From JADKCL01 sp046329055 (GTDB lineage: Bacteria > Bacteroidota > Bacteroidia > J057 > JADKCL01), in contig JAXLVK010000010.1 of the NCBI GenBank assembly GCA_046329055.1, positions 22,041 through 86,040 of the forward strand: DNA of 64,000 nucleotides, read 5' to 3'. The notes under the pieces are model-generated. The model saw nothing but the letters and a program-made list of their open reading frames with translations. It did no database searches and had not been told where the DNA came from. Shown here piece after piece: positions 7,411 through 17,039 of the stretch. Numbering within the stretch: position 1 is the first letter of the stretch; every line of letters begins with the position of its first letter. The position numbers and the translations under genes were made by a program.

Positions 7411-9293
7411 CTAGACCATGATAACCTCTCCAGCTTCAAACCATCCTTCCCGCACTACAAAATCTCTAACCACCTCTGCGGTTTTTCTGTATAAACCACG
7501 ATAACTTGAACTCCTCTGCCCTGCTGCAAGTCGTAAAAAAAGCCGCCGAGAAGTTCGATCAGGCCCAGTATCTTTATTTTCAGCAGCATTCTTTCGATCA
7601 GCGTCGAAGCGACTTGACTCGAAAAAGCTTCTCATAGCTAAACATGCGGCCTTTTTGCTTCTTCATCGTCAACTCCACCTTCACTAAATTCCAGTCCTTT
7701 GATTCATGTGTTCCGAATCTTGCTTTGCCACTCACATATTCGTTGTATCGCTCCTAGCTGGCTAAAACCACATGCGAAGCCTGTTGCCAAGCTGTTTGGA
7801 TTCCATCGCGTCCTTCATTCTCTGTCTGCACATCCCCATCATCAATTTCAGAAGGACTTGTCGATGCTTCTCCACGAATATTGGCAAGACTTTCTGGAAC
7901 AACAAAAAACAACCCGCACTTTTTCCCACGGATTGAAGGATGTCGAGCAACGAAGGATCAGTCCCATTGGCCCACAATGAGTATAAAGATGCAACTCCAT
8001 CATAGGCACTTCGCAAAGCGAAGCTTGCTCCAAACTATTCTCAACGCAGTTTTTTCCAACAATGGGGAAAATTCTTTAACCACATGGGCAACTGCAAACC
8101 TTTCATCGAGCCGCATTGCCTGAATGAGAGGCAAAATCGTTTGGGTGAAAAACCTTAGCCCAGGAAGTGACCCATCTAGCAAGCTGGGTTTAACTATCCA
8201 CTTGCTGCAATGGACTAAAAAGATCAGATTGTTCTTCTTGCCGCCATGTGATGTTCGGTTAAAATTTTTGACATCCGCATTTGTTCCCGTTCCATAGCGG
8301 ATCACGAGTTTCTGTTGCCATCTTTTCCATGACACTCTCTTCGATTGCTTGCTTGTTCAAGACTCTGATGAGCCTATGAATAATCTCACAGTGCCCTCAT
8401 CGCTATCAGTTCTTGGGGATTGTTCTTGGTCTCTTTTTTTTTTTTTTTTTTGTCAACAGTGTTTCTAATTTTGTTAATCAGGCGGATGACCCGTTTTGGG
8501 CAACGGTGATTCATTTTGCTTCTTTGGCTTCCCCCAATCAGAAGGTAGGCCATCACCTAAATTTTCTTGCCATCAGCATAAATCCGCTGCATGGTATCTC
8601 CAAACAAACCGAGTGCAAACCAGTGGGGTTAAGTTTTTTGCAAATCAAATAGCACTTCTATCAACTCTCTTTTGGTGTCTTGACTTTCATCTATTAGAAG
8701 AATTGGGAAACCTCCCCATTAGGATTTCTCGCATCAAGGGCTTTTGAGCAGCAAAGTGAGCTGCAATACTGATTACTTCACTGTGGTTGAGTGAGTCTCG
8801 TCAGCGATTCTCGCCATTAGGATCATAGGTAAACTTCGAGATCGAATCCAGCTTTCTAGCCGACGATTCATCCGATCTATCTTTTCGCACGCTCATCCGA
8901 AGCTTTACCCGCTCATGCTTTTGCTTGAGCAGCACAATTTCCTCGATTTCTTCACTTAAATGAATCCGTAACCATTCTCGAATATCGTAATTGACCCTGC
9001 GTTAACTCCCAAACAAATGAATGGATCGTGGAAGCATAGAATAGCGGTCAAAATCGAGTCGGTGCTTGATTTCATCACAGGCAGCATTGGTATAGGTAAT
9101 AATGGCTATTTGCTGCCGATGGAGACAAATTCTTCCTTTTTCTCAACCCGAATCCTCCCAAGACATTGACAAGTGTTCGTGTCTTGCCTGACCCCATGGC
9201 AAAGAGAAAAAGCTCTTTCCACTTCCGAGGTGAGGTAGCCGTAGATGGCGTCACGTCCACCCATTTATCAATATCGTTATGAAGAGTAGTCAT
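7411..9293 (-). pseudogene. UvrD/Rep-type superfamily 1 helicase, GajB-like, many frameshifts
   Basis: No single frame is long, but stepping between frames in one direction yields a UvrD-type helicase of about 625 residues with its motifs in order. They are Walker A G-S-G-K-T-R-T-L-V (9190s), motif Ia I-A-I-I-T-Y-T-N-A-A (9100s), S-T-I-H-S-F-V-W (about 9030), motif II L-L-I-D-E-S-Q-D-T (about 8700-8670), motif III F-G-D-T-M-Q-R-I-Y (about 8600) and M-N-H-R-C-P-K-R-V-I (about 8510). Then come T-V-R-L-F-I, S-L-L-D-G-S-L-P-G-L (about 8180) and a C-terminal F-S-Y-E-K-L-F, ending in TAG 7411. ATG 9293 overlaps the expected stop of the upstream nuclease. Such helicases unwind or translocate on DNA, and in Gabija systems GajB works with GajA. 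An 18-nt T-run (8434-8451) interrupts the frame. Confidence 0.72.
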
Positions 9294-11520
9294 GCTGATT
9301 GGGCTGTTGCCTGTGGTACTGAAATATTTTCCTTGGAGCCGCTTGATTTGTTCGCTCAACCATTTCAATCGCTGGCGGTATAAGAAGCGGCACATTCAGT
9401 TGTAGGATCGACTTCATAAAGCAAGTTTAGCGCAAGCAAGCCCGGCTCCTTTTTCAAAAGCTTCAAACATGGCCAAACTCGCCGAATCAGCCGTTGCCAT
9501 ATTTGATGCTTCCTTAGTTGCAGCCAAGCCGCTACCTGGCAATGTTCTGAACAATGCAATGTTCTCAAACGCAAAGAGAGTCTCAAAGGTATAGAGGGAC
9601 CTGTTTTGTATCCACGTTTTCAGTGAACTTGACATTGATCGGAAGCTGATAAGCGATTCGGAAGGGAAACTTGGCATCAGTCTTTGCATCTTGACTCAGA
9701 CCCAAGACGGCATCCAAGTCCTTTTCTTTTGGCAACCATTTTCTGAGGCTCTCGTGCCCGTTCGTAGTTCCCTCTTGCGGAGTCTTGCAGCACCTCGATT
9801 TTTGGAGGATCCGATTGAATCAATGTCTGTGATCACTAGGAGGTAATCAATCCAACTGTTCGAGCAATGGTTGAAGCCTATGGGCGTGACTCCCTCCAGT
9901 CTCAGGATCGGAAATGATATTCATAGCCTGGATACTTTTGGCCCAGAATAAAGTGAGGAACCAACATGCGCTCCGCCAGGAGCCTTCCACAAGAATCAAT
10001 GGCCGCCACAAAAATATGTCGCAGTGCGTTGCCTTGAGGTAACGGATTGCAAGTGGATTGCTCCTCATTGCCGAATGTACAGGACATAGATTTACAACTA
10101 TCGAAGTCGGCACTTCTCCTGCTTGTGCGGATGGTTTCCGTCGAAAGTATCGCAAACACACAAAATCGACCTCATGCGCCACATGGCTGGAATGAGTGCT
10201 TACAACCAATTGAGTTGTAAATTTCTTTTTATCGCCCAGATGAGGGTGAAACCGCAAGACTCTGTACGCCTCGCGGATAAATACTTGTTGCACTTGTGCG
10301 TGTAGATGCGCCTCTGGCTCTTCGATCATTACCAAATGCAAGGGTTCAAATTCAAAGCCTTGGCTCGTGGCCTCCAACTGCTTGCCTTTCTTCCCCACAT
10401 GCATCCATTCGTCTCGAAACCCGATCAGTTTGAATACCATTGAAATAAGGTTCTGGTAACCAAGGCCATTGTAATGCTCTGGGAGTCGTGGCCCTGAATG
10501 CGGATTGTTTTTATCACCTAGCACATCAAAAAGCACTGCCGAATCATGCTTGATCCCGTCAATGGGATTAACATCCGTCGAAATGGTAATGGTTGGGTTC
10601 CCGAAGCCTGGATACCTCAACAACTCCAATTCTGAAAGTGGCCCCTTGAAGCTGTCCTTTAACTTGGCATCGAATGCTCCTTTGGCATTTTCAATAGCTT
10701 GCAAAGCGTCAATGTCTGTGGCTTCTGGTAGTACGGCGGGGTCTAAATGCGCAGAAAAGTACTTTCGTAACTGGGAAGAGAGGTTCTTTTGCTCAAAACC
10801 TTCCGTATTGGTATTGGAAAAGCCTCTTTGAGCGTTGATAATGTCAATTTTGATGATGCCATCAAATGGATCGAAGTCCAGCACTGGGCTATTCGGCGGC
10901 AAGGGCTGTGGAGCAACTACACCATTGTGGGTGGCATTCAATTGGTTTGGATCCAAAATGTAGGCACAGACTTGAAAATGGCTATGCAATCGCCTCTCCA
11001 AGAAATCGAGCATCGTACATGGCCATAGCTTCAGCCCCTTATTCGGTTCCGATTTTGCATTTTGGGCAGCTAGAAAAGCCGTTGTGTAATCCTTATACAG
11101 GGCTTCGATTGCCTTTTCGCTTTTCGGTTGATACCGAAGCCGAACCCCAAGCGATCCCCCACTCCAATCGAGTGTTGGGATAATTCGAGATACATAGTGA
11201 AACTCTCCCGTCCCTACTTCGAGCCAAACATCCAACTGCGGAAGAATATCCCTCCAACGTTCCATGCTCAAATCAGGTTGTGTTTTATTATTCGCGGCGT
11301 CGAGCCAACCGTCCCCGATTTTTTCAATCTCCTTCCACAAGGAAAGAGTAAAATCCTTTGTATCAAGCTTCTTGTCTTTCAAAAAGAGCATCAGTGCGTT
11401 CATTGCAGAAGTCTTTCCGCTGTTGTTTGCCCCCACGAAGATCGTTTCCCGCTCGTGAAAATCGACCCTGCATGATTTCAGTTTTCGGAAGTTCTGGATA
11501 TCAATGTGTTTGATCTTCAT
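9290..11520 (-). pseudogene. OLD-family ATP-dependent nuclease, GajA-like; C-terminal TOPRIM part frameshifted
   Basis: The first ~550 codons are intact. M-K-I-K-H-I-D-I-Q-N-F-R-K-L starts an ABC-type ATPase with Walker A G-A-N-N-S-G-K-T, a signature region and Walker B V-M-I-E-E-P-E-A-H-L-H, then the switch segment V-S-T-H-S-S-H-V. From about 10000 the TOPRIM domain is broken: L-V-E-G-S and (A)-E-R-M-L-V-P-H-F are in different frames. The metal-binding V-I-T-D-I-D-S lies beyond the in-frame stop, near 9825, and the family-like tail runs to about 9290. In Gabija, the paired protein is a sequence-specific nickase inhibited by nucleotides. The start at 11520 is chosen because the preceding 24 codons (ATG 11592) look unlike the family. 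The full product is about 740 residues, larger than the classic GajA. Confidence 0.78.
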
Positions 11521-11604
11521 TGCCGATTCATAGTTCAATGTTGGAACGCAACCATGCGAGTGTAAGATAGCTGATTGGGCATACCGTAACATGCAAGCGC
11601 TCTT

Positions 11605-11634
11605 GCAATTTAGCTATTCTTGTCACAATGACAA
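11605..11634 (-). promoter_or_regulatory. Possible promoter of the nuclease-helicase operon
   Basis: On the minus strand, TTG (11634-11632), 19 bases, then TAAATTGC (11612-11605) approximates the Bacteroidota -33/-7 pair (TTG ... TAnnTTTG). Transcription would start near 11598, some 78 nt upstream of the chosen start codon. The match to the -7 box is imperfect. Confidence 0.35.
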
Positions 11635-11639
11635 CTTTC

Positions 11640-12217
11640 ACGCTCCTATGGCAATTGGTTGCAAGTTTTTCTATCTGAGATCAATGAAAATGGAGACGGT
11701 TCCCTTGTGACGCTTGGTAATTTGGCAGGGTAATACAGTGCCTCGCCGTTCGAACGATCGTTTTTGCCAGAACTGCGATTGGCTCATTCATTTTCTCTAA
11801 CTTTTAGATCATCTCCCAGTGCCATTTAGACCAAAAAAGTGGCTAAAATGAAGATGTGTGTTCCACCTGCGCATTCGCACACTGCCCCAACTAACCGCTC
11901 AGGGCTTCGAAGGATGCCGCTTGGACAACTCCCAAGCATAATGCCTTCATGATAATCCGTCAGAGCCATGTCTTGCCATCACCTTCGGTGCATTGCCAAA
12001 TTACAATCTCCCAACCAACTAGCCAATCCCAACCCCACTCCTCCATTTCCACTCGCTAGTTTGCAAACTCTCCTTCATCTCGGTGCCTGAGCAGTTAAGC
12101 TGAGCCTGTCGAAGTCTTGTCCAAAGCTATCTTTCATCCTTCATCTTTCCTCTTTCATCCCAATTTCCCTATATTTAATCGCACAACATCAATTTCTAAT
12201 ATCTAATTGAAACAACA
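11640..12217. other. Non-coding edge of the A+T-rich island
   Basis: No gene is supported here. Base composition changes from A+T-rich to the G+C-rich background around 11.85-12.0 kb. A fragment of the CTGAGC...CTGAGCCTGTCGAAG repeat family lies at about 12088-12117, and short T/C-rich tracts (CTTTCATCCTTCATC-like) follow at 12128-12165. This edge would be the place to look for an integration boundary; I see no tRNA or direct repeat. Confidence 0.5.
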
Positions 12218-13441
12218 ATGGCCCAACACATCTCCCCCCTCCCCATCTCCGGCAAGGTCGGCAACCTCCAGCTCTCCATCCGCAACGGCAAGAACTTCGT
12301 CCATCCGGCACGCGACTACAGCCAGCGCCACAAGCACCGCATGAATTCCCCCAAATGCGCCTCCTACCGGATGAACCTCCGGGAATTCGCAGCCGCCTCC
12401 ATGATCGCCAGCCAAATCTACAGTGAGTTGCCCCGTGTCGGCTTCAGCAACCCGATCAATCCCGGCCCCATCCTGCGGCCATACACCCACAACCACCTCA
12501 CGGCCAGAATCAAAGCCTGTGGGCAACACAAGCAAAAGCAAGCCATCAATGGCACCGGCTCTTTTTGGTACGCCACCGAGTTCCGCACACCGGACATTGC
12601 GCTCGCGCTCAAGGACCTCGACCTCAGCAAGGGGGCCGAACCCGCACGAGAAATCCGCCTTACCGCCCTCGGCCCGGCCCACAACCCCACCGAGGTCCGC
12701 ATCACAGGATTCACCCGGGCAGCCCAGCACGTCCGCACCGCAAAATGCATCCGCCTCGAATGCCGCATCCACATCCTGCAAGCAGCATTCACCGAGCGCG
12801 TGTGGAGCCAGCAAGCCAATGATTGGGACGAAGTCCCCAACCTCCGCCCCGACGGCCAACCAGCCCAGGAGCCTGACATCCTTGTCCCCAGCGATTGGAT
12901 CCCCGTCGAGATCATCCCAGAGCAGGGCATCAAGATCCCCATCCCCGAATGCGACGAAGGCAGCAAGCACATCACCGCCGTCCTCATCGAATGGCGTGAG
13001 CACCGCGGTTTTGGCCGCCGCATCGTCAGACTTCACGACAAGGGCATTGTCCGAATCGCCTCCGTCCACGCCCCAGCAGCCGCATTCCAGGAAGTCGCCG
13101 CGGAGATCCATTACACCCAGCCCCAGCACCTCATCCCCGTGTCCCTAGCCCGCATCGCTTCAGAGCCCACTTGGCGCAAGAACCCCGAAGAATTCCTCAT
13201 CCAGGCCATCTCCAAAATCGGACGATTTGAATACAAAGGCACAGATTCTCCCCAGCACTTCAACGATAAGTATCAGCAGCCCCGCCCACTGAAGAGTCCC
13301 ATCCAGAAGGCACCAGCCCCACCCGTCCGCCAACCAGCCATATTCCGCAAAGGCCTTGCCCAGCATCACCCACCCACCGTCATGCTCACCTCCGACCCCA
13401 CCAACCAGCTGATACAATCCCTCTCAGTCACCAATCCCTAG
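12218..13441 (+). CDS. Hypothetical Bacteroidota protein with N-terminal S-G-K-V-G-N-L motif
   Basis: A 407-residue protein, basic and Pro-rich, with no signal peptide or membrane segment. The start M-A-Q-H-I-S-P-L-P-I-S-G-K-V-G-N-L-Q-L-S-I-R-N-G fits a loose pattern (GK-I/V-GN-L-x-F/L...NG-x-x-x-V-R/H) that I recall at the N termini of many uncharacterised Bacteroidota proteins. Beyond that, I see no known domain; the C-terminal 70 residues are low-complexity and Pro/Gln-rich. The opposite strand also has a long open frame, but it is a composition effect. Codon use fits the G+C-rich background, so this gene is outside the accessory island. Function unknown. Confidence 0.6.
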   Translation: MAQHISPLPISGKVGNLQLSIRNGKNFVHPARDYSQRHKHRMNSPKCASYRMNLREFAAASMIASQIYSELPRVGFSNPINPGPILRPYTHNHLTARIKACGQHKQKQAINGTGSFWYATEFRTPDIALALKDLDLSKGAEPAREIRLTALGPAHNPTEVRITGFTRAAQHVRTAKCIRLECRIHILQAAFTERVWSQQANDWDEVPNLRPDGQPAQEPDILVPSDWIPVEIIPEQGIKIPIPECDEGSKHITAVLIEWREHRGFGRRIVRLHDKGIVRIASVHAPAAAFQEVAAEIHYTQPQHLIPVSLARIASEPTWRKNPEEFLIQAISKIGRFEYKGTDSPQHFNDKYQQPRPLKSPIQKAPAPPVRQPAIFRKGLAQHHPPTVMLTSDPTNQLIQSLSVTNP

Positions 13442-14146
13442 CCACCCCAAGGTCCGCTTCCGAATAACCAACGCCAATCCCCAAAGCGGCGCAGCCCCGA
13501 AGACACGGCGGCTGGTTCCTGAGGAACTCGAAGGGTGCCGCACGCCTTCGGAACCTTTGTCGGAGCTTGCGCTGAGTGGTCGCTGAGCCGTCGGGCTGAG
13601 GTTCTCGAAGCCGCCGCCAGTGCTTGTCGAACGTGGCGAAAAACCATCTAGACCCCAATTCACACAATTACAATCAGCGAGCACCCCCGCAGGCTCAGGT
13701 GCGCCATGCTGTACCCCATATCGGAATCATCAGCGGAGTCCCAAGTACATAACTTCTTCACCCCGGCGACCTCCAACGACTCTTCCGCCGCCGCGTGCTA
13801 TTGCTGCCTGTTCCGAGAATCGAATTCCGCTCACAAGGAGAAACCTCCAGGTTCGCGCAAACAATCAGCTGGGGTCCACCGCAGATAACTCACGGCTGTG
13901 ATTACAATTCCCAACCTATGGCTATAGCTTTTCGCCTGCACGGGACATTTACCTTTTGTCGCCCTGATACCCCTTTCACCTTGCGCGCCTTGCTCGCAAC
14001 TCGCCCCGGACAGGCCGACTTGCTACTGGAACCGTTTTTGCTGTGCTCACAAAACCCTTCTGAGTGCCGTATTTAGCCGCCACTCTCGGCCAAACTCAAC
14101 GGACGGTACACAAACTATACTTCGCGCGGTGATATTCATTTCAAGT
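13442..14146. other. Gene-free stretch with repeat fragments
   Basis: About 700 bp without a credible gene. Fragments of the CTGAGG(n)CTCGAAG family occur at about 13518-13533, 13573-13610 and 13620-13632 (several near-copies within 120 bp, in alternating orientation). The rest is unstructured. Short open frames exist in three phases but have biased composition and no start context worth calling. Confidence 0.5.
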
Positions 14147-14249
14147 TGTCATGTCGAGCAGAAGCCGGACATCTGGCGTATCCAATAACACGCTCTCTGT
14201 GTGCGCTAGATGTCTCGATTCCGGCCTACGGCCTCCACTCGACATGACA
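14147..14249. repeat. Palindromic intergenic repeat, TGTCATGTCGAG type
   Basis: Arms TGTCATGTCGAG (14147-14158) and CTCGACATGACA (14238-14249) are exact reverse complements. Inside them GCCGGACATCT and AGATGTC...CCGGC pair again, so the whole 103 bp could fold into one long stem. Elements with this arm sequence are a familiar kind of intergenic repeat in Bacteroidota genomes. Confidence 0.75.
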
Positions 14250-14453
14250 TTCCTAGTGGGGAACATTGTACCCGCGTCAAGTAGAAAGGCCAACTTTGCC
14301 ATCGGAGTCCGCATCTGTGAATCCGATGGTTCTTCAGATCACCACATGCAAATTCGAATATTTTCTAAAGGCATTGCAGTAGAAATCGATCCCGAAGCGA
14401 TCCTGCGAATTCGGGAAATTCGGGGAATTCTGGCATTAAATTCTGATTCAGAC

Positions 14454-14482
14454 AAAAAAAGGCTGCATGTGCAGCCTTTTTT
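14454..14482 (-). terminator. Rho-independent terminator after tRNA-Asn
   Basis: A stem of GGCTGCA and TGCAGCC with a 2-nt loop is flanked by A7 on one side and T6 on the other, so it can work in both directions. On the minus strand it lies directly downstream of the tRNA. Confidence 0.85.
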
Positions 14483-14485
14483 CCG

Positions 14486-14559
14486 CTCCCCCTCTTGGAC
14501 TTGAACCAAGGACCTACTGATTAACAGTCAGCCGCTCTAACCGACTGAGCTAAGGAGGA
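14486..14559 (-). tRNA. tRNA-Asn (anticodon GTT)
   Basis: The minus-strand transcript is 74 nt without CCA. The acceptor stem TCCTCCT pairs with AGGGGGA (one G-U), with G as discriminator base. The D arm carries AGCTCAG...GAGC. The anticodon arm CTGACTGTTAATCAG has GTT at the centre, and the T arm GGTTCAAGTCC is canonical. A terminator follows. Confidence 0.96.
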
Positions 14560-14680
14560 ATCTTTTAAAGAACACCCTTTTTCTCAAAGGGGGACACAAA
14601 TCTACGTGGGGCTGCTCCAAAAATGCAAGACCTCAACCAGAAAATTTTGAAAAAAATTTCTCGTTCGGGGCTCGCAGGGC

Positions 14681-15784
14681 CTATTCCACCACCATTCGGG
14701 TGCGGTGCAGGGCATTGCCGGTCCGCACGGCGACCACGTACACGCCGGGGGCTAGCTGCGTGGTGTTCAGCAGGGCGTGGCCGTTCATGACCTCCGCATC
14801 GACGGGGACGGATTGGCCGATGGCATTGAAAACCAGGATGGAAGAGGGGGTGTTGGCATCCGGGAAATCCAGCTGGACCAGGCCGTGGCTCGGATTTGGA
14901 TACAACCGCAAATGCCCCGTCGGCAAGTATTCCACCGTCCGGACCTCGGAATAGTTGCTGTTGCCGTCGTCGCTCACTTCGCGGAGGCGGTAATGCGCGG
15001 TCCCAATGAGCGGGCGACGGTCCGTATAGCTGTAGCGCGATTCGTGGTCGCTATGCCCGACGGCGCTCACCATGTCCAGCTCCTCCCAATTTTCGCCATC
15101 AGTGGAGCGCTGCACGGCAAAGTAATCGGCGCTGATCTCCGTCGCCGTCACCCATTCCAGGGCCACTTGTCCCAAATCGGTCAGCTCCGCATCAAAGGTC
15201 AGCCATTCCGCAGGGAGGATCGGCGCGCAAATGAAGAGGGAAAACAAGGAGCCATTCGGAGAGCCGCTGACCACGAAGTCCTCCACAGTCAGGGTAGAAA
15301 TCGGGCTGCCGGAAATCGTGGTGCCGGACCATCCAGAGACGCCGCAGCCACTGCATCCGCGCAGGTCGCCCGCCACGGTCAGGACCGCCATGGGATCGCA
15401 GGCATTGTTCGAGCCTACCGACGGCATCGCGTAGTGCGAGCCATTCACGTACAGGCGGATCTCCTCCGTGCTCGGAGGGGTGTCGCTCGCGCCGCTGAAA
15501 TTCATCCGCACGGCACTGATCGCAGGGCTGAAGGTGAATGAAAAACTACCGGGGCCGCTTCCTGGGCCGGGGGCGTAGCCGATGAAAAATGGCTGCGTCA
15601 CCGTCGGGCAGTAGGTGGTCCAGGCGCAGGTATTGCCGACGGAAGTCACCGTTACATTGACCCCGGCCACATTTGCGGTGCCAGTCGTGTGCATGACCTG
15701 GTTGGTGCATTGGGCGGGCAAGGCGACAATACAAATGCAAAAGATAGCAAGCGAAAGGGCAAGGCGACTGAGGACGTACTTCAT
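14681..15784 (-). CDS. Secreted protein with T9SS type A sorting domain
   Basis: About 367 residues. The signal peptide M-K-Y-V-L-S-R-L-A-L-S-L-A-I-F-C-I-C-I-V-A-L-P-A-Q starts at ATG 15784; the longer upstream frame is not plausible as a secretion signal. The middle is beta-rich with several Cys (a G-C-S-G-C-G cluster). It is followed by a fibronectin-like segment (V-A-L-E-W-V-T-A-T-E-I-S-A-D-Y-F-A-V-Q-R-S), common in front of the sorting domain. The C-terminal ~80 residues hold L-R-L-Y-P-N-P-S-H-G and G-V-Y-V-V-A-V-R-T-G, the type A signal recognised by the type IX secretion machinery and cleaved at the cell surface. Substrate or ligand is unknown. Confidence 0.85.
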   Translation of the reverse strand: MKYVLSRLALSLAIFCICIVALPAQCTNQVMHTTGTANVAGVNVTVTSVGNTCAWTTYCPTVTQPFFIGYAPGPGSGPGSFSFTFSPAISAVRMNFSGASDTPPSTEEIRLYVNGSHYAMPSVGSNNACDPMAVLTVAGDLRGCSGCGVSGWSGTTISGSPISTLTVEDFVVSGSPNGSLFSLFICAPILPAEWLTFDAELTDLGQVALEWVTATEISADYFAVQRSTDGENWEELDMVSAVGHSDHESRYSYTDRRPLIGTAHYRLREVSDDGNSNYSEVRTVEYLPTGHLRLYPNPSHGLVQLDFPDANTPSSILVFNAIGQSVPVDAEVMNGHALLNTTQLAPGVYVVAVRTGNALHRTRMVVE

Positions 15785-15895
15785 GGACGATGAGCTTTTG
15801 GCACTCGGATCCACAACCCGAGGCGCAACACACAGATACTGAACCCCAAAATTGCAGAGAATTTCCCGAAATGCAGCTTTATCCTCCCAGAAACG

Positions 15896-15925
15896 AAAAA
15901 TGCAGGAGCTGACCCCTGCATTTTT
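15896..15925. terminator. Terminator hairpin between two minus-strand genes
   Basis: AAAAATGCAGG (15896-15906) and CCTGCATTTTT (15915-15925) pair perfectly around an 8-nt loop. It lies just after the stop of the small lipoprotein gene on the minus strand, with T5 on the exit side. Confidence 0.85.
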
Positions 15926-15946
15926 CAATTGAGGCATTGGCCCCGA

Positions 15947-16198
15947 TCAGTTGTCGCAAGCGCGGGTGAGGTCGCGGATCTTGTCCATGAAATCCTCCTC
16001 GCCTTTGTGCTTTTCTTCCACCGACTTTTCGAATTCGCGCTGCTCCTTGATGAGCTTGTCGCGCTCCTCGCCTTCAGCCTTTTCGATCTTCGCATTCATG
16101 TCGCACCATTTCTTGGCGATCGACTCCGGGCTGTCTGACCCGCAACCCGTCATTGCGAGCATCGCCAGCAATGCGAAGGCAAACATCATCTTTTTCAT
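15947..16198 (-). CDS. Small lipoprotein
   Basis: An 83-residue protein starting at ATG 16198 with M-K-K-M-M-F-A-F-A-L-L-A-M-L-A-M-T-G-C-G, a clear lipobox (M-T-G-C). The mature ~64 residues are helical and charged (K-I-E-K-A-E-G-E-E-R-D-K-L-I-K-E-Q) with one Cys near W-C-D-M and one near the C terminus (R-A-C-D-N), which could form a disulfide. A longer frame upstream has W/C-rich nonsense composition and is rejected as start. It ends before a strong terminator. The family is unknown; a similar K-V-E-K-A-E-G-E segment occurs in the 57237 membrane protein, possibly by chance. Confidence 0.8.
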   Translation of the reverse strand: MKKMMFAFALLAMLAMTGCGSDSPESIAKKWCDMNAKIEKAEGEERDKLIKEQREFEKSVEEKHKGEEDFMDKIRDLTRACDN

Positions 16199-16409
16199 AT
16201 TCAACCAATCATTTTGATGAAGACCATTTCCTATCCGAAAGATAGCAAAAAATCGCAGGCAGCCATGCATTCCCATCCACCATCCCCATGCAACCAAGTC
16301 CCAATGACCCCAGCAGGCACCCACGCAGTCGGCCCAAAGGCCCAAGCACCAATCGCCGAGCAATTCTACAAATTCGGTGAATTTTGAGAATTCTGCTCAA
16401 TTTTGCCCC

Positions 16410-17039
16410 ATGACCCCTACCCGTCCATACAACATCTTGTGGGTGGCCCTGCTTTGGGCCGCAACCCTGTTCGCATCCTGCGGCAGTGACCAGCCAGCGA
16501 AGCCTGAGCCCCAGCCCGGTACACCCACGGTGAAGCAGCGTCCCGATCCCAAGGACATCACCGAGCAAATTCCAGCAGCCGAGATCCTGGGCGCCACCGT
16601 CAAGCGCAACCTCCGCTACCAACAAGAGGCCGAGACCAGGCAGTACATCAGCACCGATACCCTGCTCGAATACATCCGTCGAATGAACCTCAGCTTTCGC
16701 AGGGAAGTCGGCAAGATCCCGCAGGAAGGTCCCACCACAGGCACCGTCGTCGTGGGGCTGAATGCCAGCGGCGAAACCCATCTGTGGTACATCTTCCCCG
16801 ACGGCCAACCCAGTGCCGCATTGAAGGCCGCCTCCGAAAAAGCAGTCGCCGCCGTCCCCAAGCCCAAGGTCGAGAAGCGCCTCATCGTCTTCGGCATGGC
16901 CTGCACATTCTGGGGCTATCAAGAGGACGACCGCGAAGAAAACACCGTCACCCTCCCCAAAGAATGGGACGAAATCACCAAGCGCCAAGGCCCCCAAGAC
17001 GCCACCAAACTCGCCGAAATGACCTGGACGAATAGCTAG
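16410..17039 (+). CDS. Hypothetical lipoprotein
   Basis: About 209 residues from ATG 16410: M-T-P-T-R-P-Y-N-I-L-W-V-A-L-L-W-A-A-T-L-F-A-S-C-G, with lipobox F-A-S-C. A Pro-rich linker follows (about residues 25-50, K-P-E-P-Q-P-G-T-P-T), then a globular domain with V-V-V-G-L-N-A-S-G-E-T-H-L-W-Y-I-F-P-D-G and a C-terminal P-K-E-W-D-E-I-T-K-R. The middle pattern (V-x-V-G-x-x-x-x-G ... W) reminds me of TonB C-terminal-like or energy-transducing folds but is too weak to call. An upstream in-frame ATG at 16377 would put 11 polar residues before the signal and is less likely. Confidence 0.75.
   Translation: MTPTRPYNILWVALLWAATLFASCGSDQPAKPEPQPGTPTVKQRPDPKDITEQIPAAEILGATVKRNLRYQQEAETRQYISTDTLLEYIRRMNLSFRREVGKIPQEGPTTGTVVVGLNASGETHLWYIFPDGQPSAALKAASEKAVAAVPKPKVEKRLIVFGMACTFWGYQEDDREENTVTLPKEWDEITKRQGPQDATKLAEMTWTNS

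Noticed and set aside
8413..8652. Small plus-strand protein starting before the T-run
   Set aside because: Its hydrophobic stretch is only the translated T homopolymer; the minus strand carries helicase motifs here.
12203..13129. Minus-strand open frame (308 codons) opposite the 12218 gene
   Set aside because: Its Asp/Gly/Val-rich text mirrors codon bias of the plus-strand gene; the plus frame is longer and has a sensible N terminus.
13620..14504. Three short plus-strand frames in the spacer before tRNA-Asn
   Set aside because: They overlap repeat elements and the terminator, with no recognisable protein features.
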